Of a stretch of DNA of 7,347 nucleotides, positions 1 to 6,699 are shown one piece after another; position 1 is the first letter of the stretch, and every line of letters starts with the position of its first letter. The translations under genes were made by a program, and so were the position numbers. This DNA is from Ilumatobacteraceae bacterium (GTDB taxonomy: Bacteria > Actinomycetota > Acidimicrobiia > Acidimicrobiales > Ilumatobacteraceae): the NCBI GenBank assembly GCA_007122945.1, contig SKSP01000030.1:1-7347 (forward strand), written 5' to 3'. The notes under the pieces are model-generated. The model worked only from the letters and a program-made list of their open reading frames with translations, was not told where the DNA came from and ran no database searches.

Positions 1-1
1 C

Positions 2-1006
2 GCGGCCGTCGTCACGACCGGCCGGGCGGCCGGCGCTCGCCGCCGCGGTGCCGTGCGAGCCGGTGGCACCGCCCCGGACGAACCCGGTGCGGTGGTCGAT
101 CACCCACCCGCCGACTGGGGGCTCGCGCCCCGCGGCGCGCTCGTCGAACCCGGCGGGCCGACGCCGACGTTCCGGCTCGACCGGCGCGACGAGGTGTGGA
201 GCGACCGGGCTGGTGCGCTCCACCGCCACGCCATGGCGGCGCAGTGGAACCCCCTCACCGACATCGACTGGGACGCTCCGTTGGGCACCGAGGACGCCGT
301 CGAGGACGCGGTGGTGCAGCTGATGACGTTCCTCGTCGAGAACGAGCAGGCGGCGCTGGTCGTCCCGGCCCGATTCCTCGGTCAGGTCCACCCGCACTTC
401 CGCGAGGTCCAACAGGGCCTCGCGGCGACGATCGCCGACGAGGCGCGCCACGTCGACGTGTTCACCCGGCGGGCGACGATGTCGGGACGCTCGCTCGGCC
501 TGTCGGGGGTCGCCGGGCGGGCGTCGCTGCAATCGCTGCTCGACGAACCCGACTTCGCCGTGGCCATGTTCCTGCTGTCGGTGATGGGGGAGGGGACGTT
601 CGTGTCGCTCCTCACGTTCCTGGAACGCTGCGCTCCCGACCCGGTGACGCGTCGCATCGCCCAGTTGACCCGCGCCGACGAGGCCCGTCACGTGGCGTTC
701 TCGATGGCCCACCTCGAGCGCCACCTCGCGCTCGAGCCCGACCTGCACGGCCGACTGGCGAGCGCGGTGGAGCGTCGTCACCGCGCGCTGCAGCACACCG
801 CCGGTCTCGACGACGAGGTGCACGACGCGCTCGTGCTGGTCGCTGCCGGTTCGACCGACCCCGACGCCGTCGCCGCGGGCTGGCGGCAGGTCCAGACGCT
901 CCAGCGGGAGATGGCCGACGCGCGCGCTGGCCGGCTGGCCCGGCTCGGGTTCGCCGACGAACAGACCTCGCTGCTCGCGTCCTTGCACAGCCGCAACTTC
1001 ATGTGA
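2..1006 (+). CDS. Ferritin-like diiron protein (probably 5'-partial)
   Basis: Probable non-haem diiron protein of the ferritin-like superfamily, likely a cytosolic oxidase or oxygenase with unknown substrate. Numbering from the first in-frame start (GTG at 53), four helices carry the canonical ligand set: E96 or E98 (VENEQA), E130xxH133 (DEARH), E180 (MGEGTF) and E210xxH213 (DEARH). The two DEARH motifs are 80 residues apart, as expected for a duplicated E/ExxH site. Helical, charged sequence follows to the C-terminus (SRNFM). The frame is open to the left edge and GTG 53 has no visible Shine-Dalgarno, so the gene may begin outside the window; ATG 233 is an alternative, and family-like sequence starts around residue 38. 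The TGA at 1004-1006 overlaps the ATG of the PAP2 gene by one base, which suggests coupled translation. The fold is secure. The reaction is not; R2-like oxidases and AurF-type N-oxygenases share this ligand pattern. Confidence 0.8.
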   Translation, partial: AAVVTTGRAAGARRRGAVRAGGTAPDEPGAVVDHPPADWGLAPRGALVEPGGPTPTFRLDRRDEVWSDRAGALHRHAMAAQWNPLTDIDWDAPLGTEDAVEDAVVQLMTFLVENEQAALVVPARFLGQVHPHFREVQQGLAATIADEARHVDVFTRRATMSGRSLGLSGVAGRASLQSLLDEPDFAVAMFLLSVMGEGTFVSLLTFLERCAPDPVTRRIAQLTRADEARHVAFSMAHLERHLALEPDLHGRLASAVERRHRALQHTAGLDDEVHDALVLVAAGSTDPDAVAAGWRQVQTLQREMADARAGRLARLGFADEQTSLLASLHSRNFM

Positions 1007-2457
1007 TGACGCGCGACGCTGGGCAGGTGGGGGAGCTGGTCCGTCGTCCCGAGACGCCCGTGAACTGGTGGCGACCCATGAACCGGTGGCAGCTGGTGCG
1101 GTTCGGGGCGCTCGCTGCCTACGGCATCGCGTACGCCCTGTGGTTCCGCCACCACGGGATCATCATCGACCGGATCTCGGTGCTGGTGTCGGTCACGTTG
1201 CTGCTCGTGCTGGCCCACCTCGGGCGGCCGTGGTACCGGTGGTGGCGCTTGGCGCTCGACCTGACGCTGTACTCGCTGATGTGGCTCGCCTACGAGGAGA
1301 CCCGCGGCGCGGCGGACCGTCTCGGGATGCCGATCCAGGTCGAGTCGGTGCGCAACATCGATCGCGTGCTGTTCCTCGGTGTCGACCCGCCGGTGTGGCT
1401 CCAGCAGCGCTTCTACTCGCCCGACGTCGTCCGTTGGTACGACGTCGTCGCGTCGGTCGTGTACTACACGCACTTCGTGGTTCCGGTCGCCGTGGTCGTG
1501 CTGTTGTGGATCGCCGACCGTCGCGGGTGGATCCGCCTGATGTGTCGGTTCGCCACGATCCTCGCGGTGGCGTGCATCAGCTTCATCGTGCTGCCGACCG
1601 CGCCGCCGTGGATGGCCGCCGGCGGCGATCGTCAGCTCCGCTTCGACGCGCTCGAACCCCTCGCCCGCCCCGCCGGTCGGGGGTGGCGCCACCTCGGTCT
1701 CGACGCGTTCTTCCACGCTTGGGAGACCGGCCGCGACTGGGTGAACCGGGTCGCCGCGATGCCCTCGCTGCACGCCGGGTTCTCGCTCATGGTCGTGCTC
1801 GTGTTCTGGCCGCAGTTGCGCCGGCCCTCGTGGCGGGCGCTCGCGCTCGTCTACCCGCTCGTGATGGGCGTCGCCCTCGTCTACCTGGCCGAGCACTACG
1901 TGATCGACATCGTCGCGGGCTGGGCGCTCGTCGTCGCGTCGTTCTGGCTGTGGGACCGCATCGAGGGGCGTCGGCGCGATCGGCGTGCCGACCGGGCCCG
2001 TCGGGCGCTCGGCGTCGATCGGCCGTCTGCACCAGCGGACGAGCCCGCGCTGCTCACCGGCCGCCGACGGGTGTTCGTGCCCGACACGGCCGTCGCCGCG
2101 GCCGTCGACCGGGACCACCCGCAGCACGCCGCCGCGGTCGAGGCCCTCGCCGACCTCGTCGAGGAGTTCGCCGCCGGTCGGGCGTGGTTGGTCACCGACG
2201 CCCTCACGGTGGCCGACGTCGACCCGGTCGACGGCGACACCGCGGACCTGTGGGCCGCGGTCGACCGGATCCCCGTGCCGCGCCGCCGACGGGCCGACCC
2301 ACCCGCGGAACGAGCCCGCCGCGCGATGGCCGACGAGGGGGTGCGCGAGATCGTGTCGCTCGACGTCGCGACCCGACCGCGTCGCGACGCGACCGCTGCC
2401 GGCGACGACGGCGAGGCCGACCCCGCCGCCGGCGTGACGGCATCGTCGGCGGACTGA
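1006..2457 (+). CDS. PAP2/AUR1-type membrane phosphatase or phosphotransferase with long C-terminal tail
   Basis: A 483-residue integral membrane protein of the PAP2 superfamily, AUR1/inositol-phosphotransferase-like branch (PAP2_3 type). It probably hydrolyses or transfers a lipid phosphate on the outer membrane face. About six or seven hydrophobic segments lie at roughly 31-47, 53-72, 82-97, 145-170, 178-196, 258-293 and 300-316. The catalytic signature is P253-S-L-H256, then H297-x3-D301 (AEHYVIDIVAGW); LPTAPPW at 196-202 is also typical. The SR pair normally six to seven residues before the last His is AL here, as in many AUR1-like proteins. Residues 318-483 form a hydrophilic, Arg-rich tail; within it about 355-456 resembles a degraded PIN domain. 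ATG 1006 is chosen because it overlaps the upstream stop; GTG 1027 and ATG 1078 (MNRWQL, just before the first membrane segment) are in-frame alternatives, and none has a good Shine-Dalgarno. The family is sure; the substrate is unknown. Confidence 0.85.
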   Translation: MTRDAGQVGELVRRPETPVNWWRPMNRWQLVRFGALAAYGIAYALWFRHHGIIIDRISVLVSVTLLLVLAHLGRPWYRWWRLALDLTLYSLMWLAYEETRGAADRLGMPIQVESVRNIDRVLFLGVDPPVWLQQRFYSPDVVRWYDVVASVVYYTHFVVPVAVVVLLWIADRRGWIRLMCRFATILAVACISFIVLPTAPPWMAAGGDRQLRFDALEPLARPAGRGWRHLGLDAFFHAWETGRDWVNRVAAMPSLHAGFSLMVVLVFWPQLRRPSWRALALVYPLVMGVALVYLAEHYVIDIVAGWALVVASFWLWDRIEGRRRDRRADRARRALGVDRPSAPADEPALLTGRRRVFVPDTAVAAAVDRDHPQHAAAVEALADLVEEFAAGRAWLVTDALTVADVDPVDGDTADLWAAVDRIPVPRRRRADPPAERARRAMADEGVREIVSLDVATRPRRDATAAGDDGEADPAAGVTASSAD

Positions 2458-2509
2458 ACGTTCGCGAAACCGCCAGCACGCCCACGACCGCTCTGGCACG
2501 CTGTCGCCC
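2458..2509 (+). other. 52-base spacer before the DoxX-like gene
   Basis: This short spacer separates the PAP2 gene from the DoxX-like gene. It has no recognisable Shine-Dalgarno before ATG 2510, no TAnnnT-type -10 box and no hairpin followed by a T tract. The 8-base palindromes GAACGTTC (2456-2463) and TTCGCGAA (2461-2468) overlap at its left end. Read-through from the PAP2 gene is the simplest explanation, but a weak or leaderless promoter cannot be excluded. Confidence 0.3.
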
Positions 2510-3457
2510 ATGCCAGTGGTCCCACCTGCCGTGGCCGAGGGCGTGCGAACCGTCGAGGCTCGGAGCCGCAGCGGCATCATCGGCGGGGTCCGGATCCTCG
2601 TCGGGCTGATGTGGCTCGCCAACCTCCACTGGAAGGTGCCGCCGGAGTTCGGGGAGCCGACCAACTCGGGCCTCTACAAGTTCTTCGACGCCGTCACGCG
2701 GAACTCGCCGTTCGCGCCGTTCACCTGGGTCGTCGAGACGATCGTGCTGCCGAACTTCGCCGTGTTCGGCTGGTTCACCCTGATCGCCGAGACGATCGTG
2801 GCGATGCTGTTGATCATCGGGTACCGCACCAAGCTCGCGGCCCTCGGCGGCGCGTTGATCACGGTGCCGATCCTGTTGTCGGTGATCTACTACGACCGCG
2901 CCGACGAGTGGTCGTGGGCGTACTACCTGATGATCGGCATCCACCTGCTGCTGCTCGCCGCCGACGCCGGTCGCCACGTCGGCCTCGACGGCGTGCTGGA
3001 GCGTGCACCGCGCGACGCGCAGCGGTCGCTGTTGCCGGTCGGGATCGTCGCCGCCGCGATCGGCGTCGCCGGGCTGTTCGTGGCGCGCTCGGTCACGTTC
3101 ATCGGGTCGGAGGCGGCCCTGCTCGGCAGCGACGCCGGGTTCGCCGACGCCGACGGCCGCCTCGTTCGCCGGTGGGAGCTCAAGTTCTTGTGGTTCAACC
3201 CGTTCTGGGCGCTGCTGACGATCGCGTCGGGGGTCCTGCTGATCATCGGTGCCCGCAAGGTGTGGGCGGCGTGGGCCGGCGGGGCCGGGTTCGCCGCCCT
3301 GGCGGTCGTCGTGTTCGCGACCGGCACGTTCGACTACCTCCGCGACGACGGTGTCGTCCAGGTCGTGTCGACGGCGTCGAACGCCGCCGTGTGGGGCGGT
3401 CTGGCGATCGTCGGGCTGCTCGTCGCTCGTCGGGCGGGTGCCCCACCGACCACATGA
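2510..3457 (+). CDS. DoxX/DoxD-like integral membrane protein
   Basis: A 315-residue membrane protein resembling the DoxX family and the DoxD small subunit of thiosulfate:quinone oxidoreductase. The family is often linked to redox processes at the membrane, but most members have no known function. The N-terminal half (about 22-160) has the DoxX layout: helix GVRILVGLMWLAN, a loop with WKVPPEF (41-47), then PNFAVFGWFTLIAE leading into ETIVAMLL, a GYRTKLAALGGAL turn-helix and a fourth helix at 136-153. The C-terminal half adds about four more segments (175-192, 232-247, 254-271, 292-307), longer than a minimal DoxX protein. ATG 2510 is the only ATG before the first membrane helix, but it has no visible Shine-Dalgarno; GTG codons near residues 7 and 12 are possible. 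The TGA at 3455-3457 lies inside an ATGA that opens a six-codon ORF leading to the next gene. DoxX resemblance is fairly sure; thiosulfate oxidation is not implied, since no DoxA partner is present. Confidence 0.7.
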   Translation: MPVVPPAVAEGVRTVEARSRSGIIGGVRILVGLMWLANLHWKVPPEFGEPTNSGLYKFFDAVTRNSPFAPFTWVVETIVLPNFAVFGWFTLIAETIVAMLLIIGYRTKLAALGGALITVPILLSVIYYDRADEWSWAYYLMIGIHLLLLAADAGRHVGLDGVLERAPRDAQRSLLPVGIVAAAIGVAGLFVARSVTFIGSEAALLGSDAGFADADGRLVRRWELKFLWFNPFWALLTIASGVLLIIGARKVWAAWAGGAGFAALAVVVFATGTFDYLRDDGVVQVVSTASNAAVWGGLAIVGLLVARRAGAPPTT

Positions 3458-3474
3458 GCCCGCGGGCGACATGA
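3454..3474 (+). CDS. Six-codon mini-ORF (MSPRAT) bridging two genes
   Basis: The stop of the DoxX-like gene sits in an ATGA whose ATG opens a six-codon reading frame, MSPRAT. Its own stop sits in a second ATGA whose ATG (3471) is the best start for the GT-C-like gene. This is directly readable in the sequence. A terminating ribosome could restart twice without leaving the mRNA, so the peptide may matter only as a relay or attenuator of downstream translation. It may equally be chance, since start and stop overlaps are common in GC-rich operons. Confidence 0.3.
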   Translation: MSPRAT

Positions 3475-4835
3475 GTCGGCGGCGGACATGGGCCGGTACT
3501 CCCGCGATCCTGGTGGTCGCGATCTGGCTGCTCGCGTTCGTCCTCATCGCCGTGAGCGTCGTGTGGGGGCGGGCGTACCAGCGGGAGACGCCCGAGATCT
3601 TCCTCGGCGCCGCGCCCCTCGTCGGGCGCGACTTCCGCGACGGATGGCACTGGCGGTTCGGCTGGAGCCTCGTCGGCGCCGCACTCCTCGCCCTGTGGCT
3701 CGTGGTGTCGGTCCAGCGGGGCTGGTGGTGGCGCATCCGGTTGCGATGGGTCGTCGTCGTCGCCTCGTTGGCCGCGGGCGCGTTCGGTGTGCTGCTGGCG
3801 CTCACCGACGGCGCCGACGGCATCCTGCACGGCGCGGTCCACCCCACCGAGTACCTGGCCAACCTCGAGATCACGCCGCCAGCGGGGGAGTTCCTGCGGA
3901 CCTTCGTCGACCGGATCGACGACTACTCGGTGCACGTGCGCGGCCATCCGCCCGGGTTCGTGCTCGTGCTGATGGGGATGGACGCCGTCGGGCTCGGCGG
4001 CGGGTGGCCGACCGCGATGCTGTCGGTGCTGGGCACGATCGCACTCCCGGCCGCCGTGCTCGTGACCGTGTGGGCCACTGCCGGCCCGGACTGGGTCCGG
4101 CGGGCCGCTCCGCTGCTGGTCGTCCCGCCGTACGCACTGTGGATGGTCACCTCGGCCGACGCGGTGTTCACCGCCGTCGGGGCCTGGGGCGTGGCGTTCT
4201 GCGCGCTCGGCCTCCGCGCCGGCGGGCGGTGGCCCGTCGTGTACGGCGCGCTGTCGGGAGCGATGCTCGTCGCGCTGTTGTTCATGACCTACGGCGGCGC
4301 GACGTACCTGTTGACACCGATCACCCTCGCGGTGGCGACCGCGGTGTGGCGCCGCCGGGCCGGCCGCTCGAACCGCCCGGTGGTGGAGGTCGTGGCGGCG
4401 GCGATGGTGGTCGCCGCGGCCGTCACGGCCGCGTTCTGGGCGCTCGGGTTCTGGTGGTTCGAGGGTGCCGCGGAGACCCGGCTCCAGTACTGGGCCGGCA
4501 CCGCCCAGTTCCGCACGTGGACCTACTTCGGGATCGCCAACATCGCGGTCGCGCTGATCGCGCTCGGGCCGGCGACGCTGTCGGGACTGACCACGTTGCG
4601 CGACCGCTGGATGTGGGTGCTCGTCGGCGGCGGCGCGCTCGCCCTGATGGTGTCGCACCTCAGCCAGTACACGCGGGCCGAGGTCGAGCGGATCTGGCTG
4701 CTGTTCTACCCGTGGATCGCGATCGCCGGGGCGGCACTCGTACAGCGACGTCGACCGTGGCTCGGCCCGGGGTGGATCGCGGTCCAGGCCGCGTGCGCGA
4801 TCCTGCTGCAAGCCGCACTGGTGTCGAAGTGGTGA
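3471..4835 (+). CDS. Multi-spanning GT-C-like membrane glycosyltransferase (putative)
   Basis: A 454-residue polytopic membrane protein with about a dozen hydrophobic segments, near 12-32, 63-81, 91-111, 162-202, 211-225, 232-250, 257-292, 306-329, 352-372, 380-397, 408-424 and 432-450. The layout fits GT-C glycosyltransferases, which use lipid-phosphate sugars on the outer face. Supporting marks are the acidic first external loop (E39, E42, D54, D57), the loop at 112-160 ending in RGHPPG (157-162), and the late EVERIWLLFYPW stretch (404-415), a pattern seen in actinobacterial GT-C-like proteins. No single catalytic residue can be named. ATG 3471 is chosen because it follows an ATGA overlap and places MSRRR before the first helix; the frame is open upstream to 3249, but that part overlaps the DoxX-like gene and is implausible. 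The protein ends 23 bases from the convergent epimerase gene. Another polytopic transporter-like role remains possible. Confidence 0.6.
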   Translation: MSRRRTWAGTPAILVVAIWLLAFVLIAVSVVWGRAYQRETPEIFLGAAPLVGRDFRDGWHWRFGWSLVGAALLALWLVVSVQRGWWWRIRLRWVVVVASLAAGAFGVLLALTDGADGILHGAVHPTEYLANLEITPPAGEFLRTFVDRIDDYSVHVRGHPPGFVLVLMGMDAVGLGGGWPTAMLSVLGTIALPAAVLVTVWATAGPDWVRRAAPLLVVPPYALWMVTSADAVFTAVGAWGVAFCALGLRAGGRWPVVYGALSGAMLVALLFMTYGGATYLLTPITLAVATAVWRRRAGRSNRPVVEVVAAAMVVAAAVTAAFWALGFWWFEGAAETRLQYWAGTAQFRTWTYFGIANIAVALIALGPATLSGLTTLRDRWMWVLVGGGALALMVSHLSQYTRAEVERIWLLFYPWIAIAGAALVQRRRPWLGPGWIAVQAACAILLQAALVSKW

Positions 4836-4858
4836 CGCTCCCGGCCGGCGGTGGACGG
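4836..4858. other. 23-base convergent gap
   Basis: The GT-C-like gene (+) and the epimerase gene (-) end 23 bases apart. The gap contains the loopless palindrome CCGGCCGG (4841-4848), with no stem-loop plus T tract on either strand. No intrinsic terminator can be supported, so transcripts may overlap at their 3' ends or end by Rho. Confidence 0.35.
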
Positions 4859-5941
4859 TCAGTCGCCCGAGTTGCGGGTCGGGGGTCGGGGTCCGGCAGT
4901 CGTCCGCAGCGGGGCGTCGGCGAACTCGGCCATGCCCTCGGCGAAGCCGACGGCGGCCCGGAAGCCGAGCAGCTCGGCGGCCCGGTCGGGACTGGCGAAC
5001 ACGTGCCGGATGTCGCCCAACCGGTAGCTGCCCACCACCTCGGGCGCGGGGCCGTCGTCGGGGCGCAGCGCCTCGGCCATCTGCAGGATCGTGCGCGGGG
5101 TCCCGCTGCACACGTTGAGCGGGCCGTGCACCGCCCGCTCGCCGGCGAGCGCGAGCACGTTGGCGTGGGCGACGTCGCGCACGTGGACGAAGTCGCGGGT
5201 CTGGCCGCCGTCCTCGAACACCTTCGGCGCGGTGCCGGCCGCGTACGCGCTGCGGAAGATGCTCGCCACGCCCGCGTACGGGGTGTCGCGCGGCATCCCC
5301 GGGCCGTACACGTTGTGGTAGCGCAACGCCGCCACCGTCGTGCCGGGGTGCTCACGGGCGTACGCGCCGCACAGCCCCTCCTGGGCGAGCTTGGTCGTCG
5401 CGTACACGTTGCGCGGATCGAGCCCGTGGTCCTCGGGCACCGGCTCGGGTGCGAGCGGCCCGTCGCACACCGGGCACGGCGGCTCGAACCGGCCGGACCC
5501 GAGGTCGGCGACCCGGCGCGGGCCGGGCCGCACCACGCCATGGGTCGCGCAGCGGTAGCGACCCTCGCCGTACACGACCATGCTCGACGCGAGTGCGATC
5601 CGCCCGGCGAAGCGCCGGTCGTGCAGGGCCCGCAGGAGCACCGCCGTGCCGAGGTCGTTGCGCGACACGTAGTCCACCACGTCGGCGAAGTCGACCCCGA
5701 GACCGACCTTGGCCGCCTGGTGGCACACCGCGTCCGCGCCGGCCACGACCCGGGCGACCAGATCGGGGTCGCGCACGTCGCCCCACACGTACTCGGCATC
5801 GTCGGCGAGGCCGGTCGGCAGGCCGTCGTGGGCGGCCGGGTCGAGATCGTCGAGCACGACCACGTCGTGGTCGAGCACGAGCAGCTCGGTCACGACGTGC
5901 GAACCGATGAAGCCGGCACCGCCGGTGACGACGACGCGCAT
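4859..5941 (-). CDS. NAD-dependent sugar-nucleotide epimerase/dehydratase (extended SDR) with zinc-ribbon-like insertion
   Basis: A 360-residue extended short-chain dehydrogenase of the GalE/dTDP-glucose-dehydratase type, expected to modify a nucleotide sugar in the cytosol. The Rossmann motif is G7xxG10xxG13 (GGAGFIGSH), an acidic residue after strand 2 (D31) suggests NAD(H) preference, and the catalytic set is S119/S120 (LASS) with Y180xxxK184 (YATTK). RYHNVYGPG (207-215) and TRDFVHVRDVA (248-258) are family sequences around the sugar-nucleotide site. About 60 residues separate Ser from Tyr, against roughly 25 in GalE. The extra segment holds C131xxH134 and C156xxC159, a possible metal site. 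ATG 5941 has a strong GGAGGA Shine-Dalgarno nine bases upstream. It lies head to head with the GT2 gene, which suggests a shared glycan pathway. Class is sure; epimerase versus dehydratase and the actual sugar cannot be read. Confidence 0.88.
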   Translation of the reverse strand: MRVVVTGGAGFIGSHVVTELLVLDHDVVVLDDLDPAAHDGLPTGLADDAEYVWGDVRDPDLVARVVAGADAVCHQAAKVGLGVDFADVVDYVSRNDLGTAVLLRALHDRRFAGRIALASSMVVYGEGRYRCATHGVVRPGPRRVADLGSGRFEPPCPVCDGPLAPEPVPEDHGLDPRNVYATTKLAQEGLCGAYAREHPGTTVAALRYHNVYGPGMPRDTPYAGVASIFRSAYAAGTAPKVFEDGGQTRDFVHVRDVAHANVLALAGERAVHGPLNVCSGTPRTILQMAEALRPDDGPAPEVVGSYRLGDIRHVFASPDRAAELLGFRAAVGFAEGMAEFADAPLRTTAGPRPPTRNSGD

Positions 5942-6003
5942 GTCAGGATCTCCTCCGTGGGATCGTCGGGCTCGTCGGACGTGCCGGGATCTCGGGGATC
6001 GTC
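5942..6003. promoter_or_regulatory. Divergent spacer between epimerase and GT2 genes
   Basis: This 62-base spacer must hold the 5' signals of both divergent genes unless promoters lie inside coding sequence. It has a perfect 10-base direct repeat, GGGATCGTCG, at 5959-5968 and 5995-6004, and GGATCTC at 5946-5952 and 5987-5993. GATC occurs four times. No clear -35/-10 pair is visible on either strand. The repeats could bind a regulator, but may also arise by chance in this sequence. Confidence 0.35.
5951..5956 (-). promoter_or_regulatory. Strong ribosome binding site of the epimerase gene
   Basis: On the - strand this reads GGAGGA, nine bases before ATG 5941. It fixes the start of the epimerase gene and is the clearest Shine-Dalgarno in the window; the + strand genes have weak or none, relying on overlap or possibly leaderless starts. 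Confidence 0.75.
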
Positions 6004-6699
6004 GTGACCGCGACGGTCGACGTGATCCTGCCGGCGCTCGACGAGGCGGCCGCGGTCGGGTGGGTGCTCGATCGGATGCCGGCCGGGTACCGGCCGATCG
6101 TCGTCGACAACGGGTCGACCGACGCGACCGCGTCGATCGCGACGGCCCGCGGCGCGACCGTCGTGCACGAGGCCCGGCGCGGGTTCGGCGCGGCGTGCTG
6201 GCGCGGTGTCACCACGGCGACCGCCGACGTCGTGTGCTTCATGGACTGCGACGGGTCGCTCGACCCGGTCGCGCTGCCGCTGGTGGCCGGATACGTCCTC
6301 CGGGGCGAGGCCGACCTGGTGATCGGCGAGCGCATCGCCCGCCGGGGCGCCTGGCCGTTCCACGCCCGGATCGCCAACCGGGTGCTCGCCGCGGAGGTGC
6401 GGCGCCGCACGAAGCTCGACCTCGCCGACCTCGGCCCGATGCGGGCGATCGGACGCGAGCGGCTGCTCGCGCTGGGGATGACCGATCGCCGCTCGGGATG
6501 GCCGCTCGAGATGGTGTTGCGGGCTGCGGCGTCGGGGCTCGCCGTGCGGTCGGTGCCCGTGGAGTACCAGGAACGCTCGGGCCACTCGAAGGTGACCGGC
6601 ACCGTCCGGGGAACCGTCCGGGCGGTGCGCGACATGGGACGGATGCTGCGCTCCGGAGCCATCACGTTCGACGCCTCGCCGGACGGGACGGACACGTGA
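6004..6699 (+). CDS. Family 2 glycosyltransferase (dolichol-phosphate-mannose-synthase-like)
   Basis: A 231-residue GT-A fold glycosyltransferase of family GT2, probably moving a sugar from a nucleotide donor to a polyprenyl phosphate or other acceptor at the cytosolic membrane face. Visible motifs are the opening strand VDVILPALDEA (5-15), VDNGSTD (34-40) binding the nucleotide, the metal-binding D81-C-D83 (MDCDGS), and a C-terminal acceptor-site stretch with GWPLEM (165-170) and ERSGHSKVTGT (190-200). It lacks the C-terminal membrane helices of some relatives, so it would be soluble or peripheral. GTG 6004 is the start; the sequence just upstream (GGGGATC) is only a weak Shine-Dalgarno. The frame is open further upstream, but no family sequence is seen there. 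It overlaps the next gene by one base (TGATG), or by four if that gene starts at GTG 6696. Family is sure; sugar and acceptor are unknown. Confidence 0.88.
   Translation: MTATVDVILPALDEAAAVGWVLDRMPAGYRPIVVDNGSTDATASIATARGATVVHEARRGFGAACWRGVTTATADVVCFMDCDGSLDPVALPLVAGYVLRGEADLVIGERIARRGAWPFHARIANRVLAAEVRRRTKLDLADLGPMRAIGRERLLALGMTDRRSGWPLEMVLRAAASGLAVRSVPVEYQERSGHSKVTGTVRGTVRAVRDMGRMLRSGAITFDASPDGTDT

Noticed and set aside
48..323. A 91-codon ATG-initiated frame at the left edge
   Set aside because: It overlaps the diiron gene in another frame and is a low-complexity Arg/Ser/Thr/Pro sequence with no recognisable motif.
1985..2437. A separate 150-codon gene inside the PAP2 tail region
   Set aside because: The frame is Pro/Arg/Ser/Thr-rich shadow sequence. 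The PIN-like motifs are in the PAP2 frame itself, which runs without a stop from the membrane domain.
2456..2468. GAACGTTC palindrome, resembling an actinobacterial LexA/SOS box
   Set aside because: The GAAC and GTTC half-sites are adjacent without the four-base spacer of a real box, and it overlaps the PAP2 stop codon.
2494..2510. TGGCACG just before the DoxX-like gene, resembling half of a sigma-54 promoter
   Set aside because: The required TTGC half is absent at the right spacing, and actinobacteria generally lack sigma-54.
778..2664. A 628-codon open frame on the - strand
   Set aside because: It lies opposite the diiron and PAP2 genes, has an unnatural composition rich in Arg, His, Asp and Pro, and shows no family motifs. 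It is a shadow of high GC third positions.
4841..4848. CCGGCCGG palindrome as a bidirectional terminator
   Set aside because: It has no loop and no T tract on either strand; such palindromes are common at this GC content.
3488..6007. An 839-codon open frame on the + strand
   Set aside because: It crosses the GT-C-like gene out of frame and runs antisense over the whole epimerase gene; it is Arg-rich without domain features. The true genes in other frames have clear membrane segments or catalytic motifs.
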